From NCBI RefSeq assembly GCF_965232925.1, contig NZ_CBDDRA010000008.1, positions 124,001 to 188,000 of the forward strand: 64,000 bases of DNA. Direction: 5' to 3'. The translations under genes were made by a program, and so were the position numbers. The notes under the pieces were generated by a model, which worked only from the letters and a program-made list of their open reading frames with translations, searched no databases and was not told where the DNA came from. Every line of letters begins with the position of its first letter. The first letter of the stretch is position 1. Positions 56,912 through 64,000 of the stretch are shown one piece after another. This stretch comes from Tumidithrix helvetica (lineage in GTDB: Bacteria; Cyanobacteriota; Cyanobacteriia; Pseudanabaenales; Pseudanabaenaceae).

Positions 56912-57379
56912 ATGACAATCAGCACAGAAACACCCATAGTAAATGCAGCCTCTGAGTCCCCTGAGCTTAATACACACACCTTTAATCTTACGGACACGAT
57001 TCAGACGGTGATTGCCAGCATGGATGCCGAGCAATCTGCAGTGGTAAATCAAACTGATGATACTTGGAAATTTCGATATGGCACGGTTGAGGTAGTTGTT
57101 AATATCACTGGCACTGCCCCAACAGACACCTTTACAGTCCTATCAACCGTACTGACCTATCCTGTCAAAGACGAAGCCAAAATGCTGCGTTTGTTGTTGG
57201 AAAAAAACGTAACGGAAACCTTCGAGGCTCGCTTCGCGATTCAAAACGACCAAGTGATAGTGGTTTCATCTCGCTCTGTCGAGGATCTTTCTCCTGCTGA
57301 GATTTCTCGCATTATCACCATTGTGGCAGCGATCGCCGATAGCAATGACGAGTTGCTAACAGAGCAATTTGGCACATAG
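56912..57379 (+). CDS. YbjN-domain protein
   Basis: 155 residues. After a 25-residue disordered start, a compact domain (VVNQTDDTWKFRYGTVEVVVNI...TVLSTVLTYPVKDEAKMLRLLLEKNVTETFEARFAI) matches the YbjN/type III-chaperone-like fold. The family has regulatory or chaperone-like roles and no enzyme activity is known. Lies between the ABC ATPase and the lipoate-ligase-like gene on one strand. Confidence 0.8.
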   Translation: MTISTETPIVNAASESPELNTHTFNLTDTIQTVIASMDAEQSAVVNQTDDTWKFRYGTVEVVVNITGTAPTDTFTVLSTVLTYPVKDEAKMLRLLLEKNVTETFEARFAIQNDQVIVVSSRSVEDLSPAEISRIITIVAAIADSNDELLTEQFGT

Positions 57380-57426
57380 TCATTTTGCCGATCGTTCAAC
57401 GCGATCGCTTGGCATGAAAATCTGGC

Positions 57427-58221
57427 ATGAAAGTTTGGCGTAAAGCACCCTATCTCAAAGCACCTGGCTTGCAGCAGATGTTACTAGATAATTGGCTATT
57501 AGATCGACTGATTGCCGAGCATAGTCAGAATTCTAGCCAAAACCTCTCACAACCAATTTTACGATTTTATAGCTGGTCACCACCAGCTATTTCTTTGGGC
57601 TATCATCAGCACAAAATTCCAGAGCATTGGGCAGATTTAGCAAAAGCTGAAGGACTCGATCTGGTGCGTCGTCCTAGCGGTGGACGAGCAGTGCTTCATA
57701 AAGGTGACTTGACCTATGCGGTCATTTTAAAAGCCGATCAAGGCGCTCGCCGCGCCACCTATACCCATATTTGTGAATTTTTAATTCAGGGGTTGGCTAG
57801 TCTGGGGATCGAACTCAGCTATGGCAGAGCGGGACGGGGCTACATTCATCATCCCAGTTGTTTCAGCACGGCGACCAATGCCGATTTGGTAATAGCAGAT
57901 GGGCGCAAAATGATCGGGAGCGCTCAGGTTTATCGATCGGGTTTTGTCTTACAACATGGTGCGATCGCTTTGCAGCCAGATTACGTTCTTTTACGGCAAG
58001 TCTTTGGCGAAGATGTGCCTGTCGTTGGGCTAAGTGAGCTATTGCCAAATTCTAACGAGAGCCTCGTAGATAGGCTAATCGGCAGTCTCACGCGATCGGC
58101 GGCCGACCATTTTGATGCTGAATTTGTCGAAATGTCCTTCGATATGATCAATGCTACTTTCGCCGATCGCGATACCACTTTGCCAACTTTGAGGGAGGAA
58201 TTCCCAAATAATAACCAATAA
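57427..58221 (+). CDS. Lipoate/biotin-protein-ligase-like transferase (LplA/LipM family)
   Basis: 264 residues. Cofactor_transferase fold with ILRFYSWSPPAISLGYHQ, LVRRPSGGRAVLHKGDLTYAV and KMIGSAQVYRSGFVLQHGAI. Such proteins attach lipoate or octanoate to the H protein and E2 subunits. A substitution role for LipB (LipM-like) is possible because the catalytic pattern is intermediate and a Cys (HPSCFST) lies in a LipM-like position. The final 68 bp overlap the convergent gene in another frame. Confidence 0.85.
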   Translation: MKVWRKAPYLKAPGLQQMLLDNWLLDRLIAEHSQNSSQNLSQPILRFYSWSPPAISLGYHQHKIPEHWADLAKAEGLDLVRRPSGGRAVLHKGDLTYAVILKADQGARRATYTHICEFLIQGLASLGIELSYGRAGRGYIHHPSCFSTATNADLVIADGRKMIGSAQVYRSGFVLQHGAIALQPDYVLLRQVFGEDVPVVGLSELLPNSNESLVDRLIGSLTRSAADHFDAEFVEMSFDMINATFADRDTTLPTLREEFPNNNQ

Positions 58222-59497
58222 TTATCGCTTGGTTAATCAGCGTCGTGCGTACAATGCTGAGCTTTTGCCAACGGCGACTGGAAGTCAGCACAGAGGCTGG
58301 TGCGATCGCAATCCGTCCCTGTCTCTTTAAATGGCGAACCAATTCAAAGTCTTCCATAATTGGTAACTCTGGAAATCCACCCATGCGGCGAAACAGAGAG
58401 GTCTTGAGGAAGATCGCTTGATCGCCGTAGGGCATCTGGCATAGATGCGATCGCAGTTTGACTCCCCACTCTACCCATCGCAATCCTAAGGCATCGCCAT
58501 CAATTCCCAACTCAAAGGCCCCTGCAACTACATTGGGACTCTGCAAAGTCTGTCGCACAAAGCGATCGAAGCCATTGGGGAGAATCGTGTCGGCATGTAG
58601 AAATAAGAGAATCTCTCCCGTAGCAACCTCAGCACCTAAGTTCATTTGACTGGCACGACCGCGTTTCCCAGCGATCGCTTTTGCTCCCAAAGATTCTGCA
58701 ATTTGAATGGTCTCGTCGGAACTGCCCCCATCGACAAGAATGATTTCCACATCGATCGAATTCTGCACGGCTTTTAATACGCGGGGTAGATTCTCTGCTT
58801 CATTCAATGCTGGGATCACCACTGAAATGCTTGGTGTGTTTTGGGCAGCATCCTTGGCTAACTTTAAGCCCTCCCAAATCGCCACATCTGCTTTGGTGTC
58901 AACGTCAGATAAACTGGGCAGATCGAAACGAGTGAGCCCCAATTCCCCAGCAATCTCCACAGTGCGTTGGAACACCTCTGATGTGCTCCAAGGAATTCCT
59001 GCAAAAAGTTCTGGCACAAATCGCTGTAGCCCAATCAGATAATAGCCGCCATCGTTGGCGGGGCCAAGAACGAGTTCCTGTTCTTGTAATTCCCTAAAGC
59101 CGCGATCGAGAATTTTAGCATCCAGTTCGGGGCAGTCGGTTCCCACGATCGCAACGGATTGATAGCCCTGTGCGATCGCAGATTGCAGAGCATGCGCCAT
59201 GCGATCGCCTAAATCCTTTTCTATCTGGATGTGATACTCTAGATCGCTCCCCAGCCATCTCTGCATTTGGGTTTCGCTTCCCCCTGTAAACCACACCTGA
59301 ATGGAAAGTGACTCCCTATTTTGCCGCAAGGTTCTTGCCTGCTCAAGGGTGTGCTCTGCCATCTCTTTGTATAATGAAGTAGCGGCTTCCGCACCCAAAG
59401 CTGGAATTAGGCGAGTTTTGACTTTACCGATTTCTGGATAGCGAGCAAAGACAATCAGACATTCCCTTACGGCGGGAAAAGATTCCGTCAATCCCAT
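58154..59497 (-). CDS. Fused DUF2064-type and family 2 glycosyltransferase
   Basis: 447 residues. Residues ~1-205 form a DUF2064 (TIGR04282-type, cofC-like) domain: IVFARYPEIGKVKTRLIP, GTDCPEL, LGPANDGGYYLIGL. Residues ~220-447 form a TIGR04283-type GT2: SISVVIPALNEAENLPRVL, IILVDGGSSDETI, LLFLHADT, GGFPELPIMEDFEL. These two are frequently adjacent separate genes and here form one chain. They probably transfer or modify a sugar on a lipid or small acceptor. The overlap with the lplA-like gene is 68 bp, tail to tail. Confidence 0.9.
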   Translation of the reverse strand: MGLTESFPAVRECLIVFARYPEIGKVKTRLIPALGAEAATSLYKEMAEHTLEQARTLRQNRESLSIQVWFTGGSETQMQRWLGSDLEYHIQIEKDLGDRMAHALQSAIAQGYQSVAIVGTDCPELDAKILDRGFRELQEQELVLGPANDGGYYLIGLQRFVPELFAGIPWSTSEVFQRTVEIAGELGLTRFDLPSLSDVDTKADVAIWEGLKLAKDAAQNTPSISVVIPALNEAENLPRVLKAVQNSIDVEIILVDGGSSDETIQIAESLGAKAIAGKRGRASQMNLGAEVATGEILLFLHADTILPNGFDRFVRQTLQSPNVVAGAFELGIDGDALGLRWVEWGVKLRSHLCQMPYGDQAIFLKTSLFRRMGGFPELPIMEDFELVRHLKRQGRIAIAPASVLTSSRRWQKLSIVRTTLINQAIIIGYYLGIPPSKLAKWYRDRRK

Positions 59498-59548
59498 TTA
59501 ATTTCTGATTACCGCCATCATCGATTGTCAATGCTCCTTACTATAGAA

Positions 59549-59869
59549 CTACTGCTTCTTTATAACAAAAGAAATCACTAATTGCTCGGCTTGTGACTTG
59601 AAATGAGTCATTACCGACTTCTTGGCTACTTCGCCGATTTTCTCAAGGGACTTCTCTTTTTGAGGAAATCCCTGAAACTGAATGTTTACTGATGTAAGCG
59701 AACCATTATTCCAGTTAAATCCAACAAAGGGCTTCGTCCCCAAAGCTTTTTCAAGATCTTGCGATACTGCGTCTGCATGTTGCATACCCTCTTGCAAAAC
59801 GCCAAACAGCGAACAACCAAACAGACATAAACACAGGAAAAGCGCTAAAGTAATTTTTTTAATTCTCAT
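59549..59869 (-). CDS. Small lipoprotein of unknown function
   Basis: 106 residues. A lipoprotein signal (IKKITLALFLCLCLFGCSLFG) with lipobox Cys, then a domain with KPFVGFNWNNGSLTSVNIQF and VAKKSVMTHF and a basic C-terminus. An AGGAGG ribosome site 10 nt upstream fixes the ATG at 59869 rather than an upstream start. Function unknown. Confidence 0.75.
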   Translation of the reverse strand: MRIKKITLALFLCLCLFGCSLFGVLQEGMQHADAVSQDLEKALGTKPFVGFNWNNGSLTSVNIQFQGFPQKEKSLEKIGEVAKKSVMTHFKSQAEQLVISFVIKKQ

Positions 59870-60026
59870 AACTGCTAAACCTCCTGCCAAATAACGAAGA
59901 TCTTAGGTCAGACCCTCATGGATTAACAAGTTCAGGACACGCACAAGGTAACCCCAAGCTTTGCCATAGGGAGCTTTGATTAGTCTAATATGCTTGAGGT
60001 CTACTTTTGAGGATAAGTCTAGAATA

Positions 60027-60054
60027 GTAGGGGCAATTCATGAATTGTCCCTAC
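60027..60054. repeat. 28-bp near-perfect palindrome
   Basis: The arms GTAGGGGCAATTCA and TGAATTGTCCCTAC are complementary except one G-U position, with no loop. It is a frequent type of cyanobacterial spacer palindrome, located 36 bp before the oxidoreductase start. Confidence 0.65.
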
Positions 60055-60090
60055 CGACAAATTGAATAGGATATTGCTAGTCGCGATGTT

Positions 60091-61287
60091 ATGAAAGAAC
60101 TGGTTTTGATGGGTGGAGGGCACAGCCACGCGATCGCGCTACGATTATTGGGGATGTTGCCATTGTCAGGGGTTCGGCTTACCCTAATTACAGATGTGCT
60201 GCATGCGCCCTATTCAGGAATGTTACCAGGGCATATTAGCGGCTTTTACGACTTTGAGACCTGTCACATCAACCTCCTAGACTTGGCGAAATTTGCCAAA
60301 GCCAATCTGATTTTAGATCGGGCAGTGGGGCTAGATTTGTCAAATCAGCGAGTTTTATGCGAACGAAATTCCCCAGTCACCTTTGATTGGCTGTCGATTG
60401 ATATTGGTAGTACCCCTGCAACCATGGCAATTCCTGGGGCAGCCGCCTATACGATTCCTGCGAAACCCGTGCCGCTTTTCCTAGCCCAGTGGGAGAAATT
60501 TTTGGCAGCTTTACAAAGCGATCGCGCGATTCCTCCAGATCGTCCTTTGCGCGTTGGTATTGTCGGTGGTGGCGCGGGTGGGGTTGAATTGTCCCTCGCG
60601 ATCGCGACGCGACTAGAAACGATATTCCAAGCCAAGGGACTGTCAGCCGCGCAGGTAGAAATGCATCTATTTCATCGGCAACCGACGTTAATGGCAGGAT
60701 ATTCTGCAAGGATCGGCGATCGCTTGTGCCAACTGCTCACCCAACGCGGCATTCACCTCCATTTACAGGAATCGGTCAGTGCAGTCATTCCAGAATCTGA
60801 ATACCCCTGCGATCCGAATACTTGGGATTTGCCAAAGATTTTGCTCTGTCAGTCTGGACTTACGGTGATTTGCGATCGCATATTCTGGGTGACCCATGCG
60901 ACTGCGCCCCAATGGATTCAGCAAACAGGCTTAGCCACTGACGAACAGGGCTTTATTCTCATAGACAATACGCTGCGATCGGTCTCGCATCCTGAGATTT
61001 TTGCAACGGGTGACATTGCCAACATGATAAAAAATCCCCGCCCCAAAGCTGGAGTATTTGCGGTGCGTCAAGGAAAGCCCCTGTTTGACAATCTCAGGCG
61101 AGTCTCGTTAGGAAGACTCCCAGTTCCTTTTTATCCGCAAAAACGACATCTCGCCCTGATTGGCACGGGAAAAGGCGAAGCCGTTGCTGTCTGGGGCAAT
61201 TTTTGCGTTGGTCCCTCGACAGCGCTTTGGCATTGGAAAGACTGGCTCGATCGCCAGTTTATGGAGCAGTTTATCGGACTGGGCTAA
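60091..61287 (+). CDS. FAD/NAD(P)-dependent oxidoreductase of the SelD-associated type
   Basis: A 398-residue two-dinucleotide-fold flavoprotein. FAD motif VLMGGGHSHAIALRLLGM (residues ~5-22), NAD motif GIVGGGAGGVELSLAIA (~154-170), and EIFATGDIANM (~300). The GGGHSH start and the HAPYSGMLPGHISGFY block are characteristic of the family found alone or fused N-terminally to selenophosphate synthetase SelD (TIGR03169). It has no fused SelD here and none in the window. Resembles NDH-2-like reductases, but the electron acceptor is unknown. Convergent with the acidic membrane protein gene, 22 bp apart. Confidence 0.88.
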   Translation: MKELVLMGGGHSHAIALRLLGMLPLSGVRLTLITDVLHAPYSGMLPGHISGFYDFETCHINLLDLAKFAKANLILDRAVGLDLSNQRVLCERNSPVTFDWLSIDIGSTPATMAIPGAAAYTIPAKPVPLFLAQWEKFLAALQSDRAIPPDRPLRVGIVGGGAGGVELSLAIATRLETIFQAKGLSAAQVEMHLFHRQPTLMAGYSARIGDRLCQLLTQRGIHLHLQESVSAVIPESEYPCDPNTWDLPKILLCQSGLTVICDRIFWVTHATAPQWIQQTGLATDEQGFILIDNTLRSVSHPEIFATGDIANMIKNPRPKAGVFAVRQGKPLFDNLRRVSLGRLPVPFYPQKRHLALIGTGKGEAVAVWGNFCVGPSTALWHWKDWLDRQFMEQFIGLG

Positions 61288-61309
61288 TCTCTGAGAAATT
61301 CCTCATAGC

Positions 61310-64000
61310 CTAAACCCACTCTTCATCGTCATCTTCTTCAGGTTCGCTCCTTTTTGGGGTTTCTTTGACTTCTTTCTTAGAAGCATCTACAGCATTTGCT
61401 CCTCGTTCGACCAGATCGGAAAAACGACTCTCAATTAACCGATCTAGATCTTGAAACATTGCCTTAATTGTTTCGGCTTCCTGCCTTTCTCGTCGCCTTA
61501 AAATTTCAGCGGTATCATCAAGTGCTGCGGTAACATCATCATCTATAGCCTCGCTTGGGCGATCGCTCGATCGCGGATCTGGCTCAATTTTTTCGGGAAT
61601 GACTACGGTAACTTCCATCACCACCGAGATCTCTTCATAGCTCTCTTCTACAGAATATTCTAAGGTTTCCTCTTCCTCCAGCAATGCTTCACTTTCAGAC
61701 TCAGGCTCTAAAGTTGGTTTAACCGCTTCTGTGATATTGTCAAGTCCTGCCTTAACTCCGTCTGTTTCAGCGGTTTCTTCTAATGATTCTTCTTCGAGAA
61801 CTTCGTCACTGTCTGGCTCAGATTCCAAGAGGGATTCAGTAGTTTCAGGCAAATCGTCAATTTCTTCTGTAATTTCTGCATCCTCAGCGATCGCTTCAGG
61901 AATCTCCTCTTCAAAATCTTCTAAAACCTCTTCACTCAAAAATTCTTCAGTGTCAGGTTCTTCCTCCAAGAGGGATTCGGTGGCTTCAGGCAGATCGTCA
62001 ATTTGTTCTGTCACTTCCTCTAAGAATTCTTCGTAGTAAAGCTCAGATTCCAAGAGAGATTCAGTAGTTTCAGGCAAATCGTCAATTTCTTCTGTAATTT
62101 CTGCATCCTCAGCGATCGCCTCAGGAACCTCCTCCTCTTCAGAATTCTCTAAAATCTCTTCGTCTATAAGCTCTTCAGCCTCTGAGTCAGATCCCAAGAG
62201 AGATTCGGTAGCTTCGGGAATTTCTTCCTGTAATGTTTCCTCCTCCAGAAGCTCTTCATCGTCGATCTCAGTCTCCAGAATAGATTCGGTGGTTTCAGGC
62301 AGATTGTCGATTTCTTCAGTGGTTTCTATATCCTCCGCGATCGCTTCAGGAATTTCTTCTTCGGAATCCTCTAAAGCCTTTTCGTTAATGAGTTCTTCGC
62401 TGTTAAGCTCAGGTTCCAAGAGGGATTCGGATTCTTCAGGTAAATCCTCCTCTATGACTTCATCAGCCTCAGCGATCGCTTCAGGAATTTCTTCCTCTTC
62501 AGAATCTTCCAAAACCTCTTCATCAAGAATTTCTTCAATGTCAGGTTCGGAGTCTAAAAGGGATTCGGTAGCTTCAGGCAGATCGTCAACTTCTTCAACG
62601 GTTTCTGTATCCTCAGCGATCGCTTCAGGGATTTCCTCCTCTTCGGAATCTTCTAAAACCTCTTCATCAAGAATTTCTTCAATCTCAGGTTCAGAGTCTA
62701 AAACTGGCGCGATCGCTTCTAGGATATCGTCAAATCCTGCCGCAGCTTCTTCTGGCTCAGCGATTTCTTCCTCTAAAACCTCTTCATCAACGAATTCTTC
62801 AACGCCAGACTCCAAGAGGGGTTCTGTAGCTTCAGGCAAATCGTCAATTTCCGCAGCGATCGCTTCAGGAATTTCCTCTTCTTCAGAATCCTCTAACGTT
62901 TCTTCTAGGGATTCTTCACTAACTGACTCAGGGGCTAACAGCGATTCAGGGACTTCTGTTAAATTGTCAGCTTCATCGGTCGCAGCGATCGCTTCAGGAA
63001 TTTCTGTCTCTATAGAATCTTCTGCTACTTCTTCCTCTAAGAATCCTTGGCTAACAGGCTGAGATTCTAGAATCGGCTCAAGAACTTCTGTTGCACGATC
63101 GAGTTCTTCACTAACTTCATCAGCCTCACCGATCGCTTCAGGAACTTCTTCCTCTGGGGTTGCTTCGCGAGCAGGTTCAGAGCCCAAAAGGGATGAGGGG
63201 AGATCGTCAAAGTCATCATCAAAATCATCATCAGTTTCTGCGTCTGCTGAGGGCACTGGAGATGTTACAGGTGTTGTCTGCGGTTTGGTTAAAGGTTTGA
63301 CAGGTGCCTGCTGAAATTTACCGAGCAAATTTGTCGCAATTTCTGAAAGCTTTGTGACGGTCGTTGCAACCAATTGTGAAACTTGAGAATCTGGGCTAAA
63401 AAGCTGATTGAGACTGCTAGTCAGAGCATTCGGCGTGTCGTCGGGCTGTGAATCTGGTGTAGTGGTGGATGGCTCCGATGGATCGATCAGCTCCGCCTTC
63501 ATTTGGAAAGGGATAACGAGCAGCAGATGGGGCGATCGCTTGCCTAAGGTCGTGAAGTCATTTTTAATTTTCTCGATGGGGTGGGGAGTCAAGCGATCGA
63601 ATTCAGCAGGGGAAGCGAGCAAAACTCTAATTGCCGCAATACCCGATTGCCAAAGTAGATTGCTTGCCAAAAAGAAAGCCTCTGCCCACACAATGCCCAG
63701 TATTCTCAGCACACCTGGGAAAGGAGCGATCCCTGCCGCTAAGGGAGCCGCCTGATACATTTGGCGAAATACGACATACATAAATACCGCAGCAGCTACC
63801 GCGATCCAGCCGCCCGTATGCCAGCCATTGGGATGCTGTTTGAGTAAAGACAGTACCCGTCTCTGATTATCGCTAAGTTCTCGATCGGGTTTCGCCACAA
63901 ACCAAAGGCTAAAGGGTGATAGGGGCTGCTGCCATTGCAGCCAAGTGACAAAACCAGCAGGAGGTAACCCTAGCAAGATCGTTTCCAACCACGACGGAAA
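61310..64000 (-). CDS. Membrane protein with a long acidic low-complexity repeat tail (5' end outside the window)
   Basis: At least 896 residues. The frame stays open to the window edge and no ATG is present before the first membrane helix, so the N-terminus is missing. Residues before ~200 carry membrane segments (ETILLGLPPAGFVTWLQWQQ, WIAVAAAVFMYVVF, IVWAEAFFLASNLLW) and a folded cytosolic piece. From ~240 to ~800 the sequence is a Glu-rich repeat with about 45-residue units (EEEIPEAIAE, DDLPE.TESLL, EEVLEDSEEE). A helical charged end follows (REAETIKAMFQDLDRLIESR). It resembles cyanobacterial low-complexity tail membrane proteins, whose function is unknown. The whole tail carries large negative charge. 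Confidence 0.8.
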   Translation of the reverse strand, partial: FPSWLETILLGLPPAGFVTWLQWQQPLSPFSLWFVAKPDRELSDNQRRVLSLLKQHPNGWHTGGWIAVAAAVFMYVVFRQMYQAAPLAAGIAPFPGVLRILGIVWAEAFFLASNLLWQSGIAAIRVLLASPAEFDRLTPHPIEKIKNDFTTLGKRSPHLLLVIPFQMKAELIDPSEPSTTTPDSQPDDTPNALTSSLNQLFSPDSQVSQLVATTVTKLSEIATNLLGKFQQAPVKPLTKPQTTPVTSPVPSADAETDDDFDDDFDDLPSSLLGSEPAREATPEEEVPEAIGEADEVSEELDRATEVLEPILESQPVSQGFLEEEVAEDSIETEIPEAIAATDEADNLTEVPESLLAPESVSEESLEETLEDSEEEEIPEAIAAEIDDLPEATEPLLESGVEEFVDEEVLEEEIAEPEEAAAGFDDILEAIAPVLDSEPEIEEILDEEVLEDSEEEEIPEAIAEDTETVEEVDDLPEATESLLDSEPDIEEILDEEVLEDSEEEEIPEAIAEADEVIEEDLPEESESLLEPELNSEELINEKALEDSEEEIPEAIAEDIETTEEIDNLPETTESILETEIDDEELLEEETLQEEIPEATESLLGSDSEAEELIDEEILENSEEEEVPEAIAEDAEITEEIDDLPETTESLLESELYYEEFLEEVTEQIDDLPEATESLLEEEPDTEEFLSEEVLEDFEEEIPEAIAEDAEITEEIDDLPETTESLLESEPDSDEVLEEESLEETAETDGVKAGLDNITEAVKPTLEPESESEALLEEEETLEYSVEESYEEISVVMEVTVVIPEKIEPDPRSSDRPSEAIDDDVTAALDDTAEILRRRERQEAETIKAMFQDLDRLIESRFSDLVERGANAVDASKKEVKETPKRSEPEEDDDEEWV
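61790..63150 (-). repeat. Internal coding repeats carrying in-frame HIP1 sites
   Basis: About nine degenerate units within the acidic tail contain the same codons for PEAIAE or a variant, most of them written with an intact GCGATCGC octamer (near 61888, 62116, 62336, 62472, 62617, 62711, 62855, 62985). One near 63130 has a one-base change (CCGATCGC). Unit spacing is irregular, suggesting repeated slippage or duplication. Confidence 0.7.

Noticed and set aside
59891..60090. A small RNA such as Yfr1 upstream of the oxidoreductase
   Set aside because: The spacer has only the 28-bp palindrome and lacks the conserved unpaired Yfr1 core.
62289..63062. A long Ser-rich open frame on the plus strand
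   Set aside because: It is the complement of the Glu-rich repeat of the reverse-strand membrane protein. The Ser runs come from TCTTCT opposite GAAGAA codons.

Overview
This window reads as the chromosome of a beta-cyanobacterium. The evidence is the very frequent HIP1 octamer (GCGATCGC), a photosynthetic-type NDH-1 subunit (NdhD), a tandem-BMC carboxysome shell protein (CcmO), a high-light-inducible protein, a textbook NtcA-activated glnA promoter and a CyaC-type adenylyl cyclase. The genus cannot be fixed from the sequence alone. Most of the window is ordinary, loosely packed core genome with many single-gene units, and with intergenic spacers carrying hairpins and short dispersed repeats.

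Layout. 0-4.3 kb: an RND efflux pump gene with a one-base frameshift, then a small membrane protein. 4.5-9 kb: NtcA-driven glnA, a Fur-family regulator that lacks its structural zinc cysteines, a decayed antitoxin/PIN module, a cupin and ndhD. 9.7-17.7 kb: an alpha/beta hydrolase, mutS, then an accessory patch apparently free of HIP1 (stand-alone OLD-type ATPase-TOPRIM nuclease, Uma2 scrap, MazF-type toxin and antitoxin), trmL and a DUF502 protein. 17.7-31.6 kb: a peptide-type ABC permease and a surface-polysaccharide region. That region has UDP-glucose dehydrogenase, a UDP-xylose synthase-like SDR, an SLBB export protein, a 1593-residue glycosyltransferase/methyltransferase megaprotein and a divergently transcribed paralogous glycosyltransferase. 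A 108-bp MITE-like insertion with target-site duplication sits just upstream of the paralogue.

31.7-38.5 kb: tRNA-Pro(GGG), a DUF2252 kinase-like protein beside a GH63-type glucosidase, and a secreted amidohydrolase ended by a hairpin built from two HIP1 sites. 38.5-46.3 kb: CIA30-like protein, HLIP, a LOG-like protein, CcmO, a response regulator-diguanylate cyclase, a C39-like peptidase, a LivH-type permease and SfsA. 46.7-52 kb: murE and cyaC. 52-64 kb: a secreted TPS-domain/CHAT-protease fusion, an ECF-like ATPase, a YbjN protein, a lipoate-ligase-like protein that overlaps a fused DUF2064-GT2 gene tail to tail, an FAD oxidoreductase, and a large acidic repeat-tailed membrane protein truncated by the window edge.

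Functionally, the 18.8-31.3 kb block is the most coherent. It combines nucleotide-sugar supply (UDP-GlcA, UDP-Xyl), an outer-membrane export channel component and glycan-assembling and decorating enzymes, which points to an extracellular polysaccharide or glycan. The best candidates for something not yet described are the multi-catalytic megaprotein with a C-terminal domain shared only with its neighbour, and the secreted caspase-like (CHAT) exoprotein. The OLD/toxin patch is a plausible small defence island.
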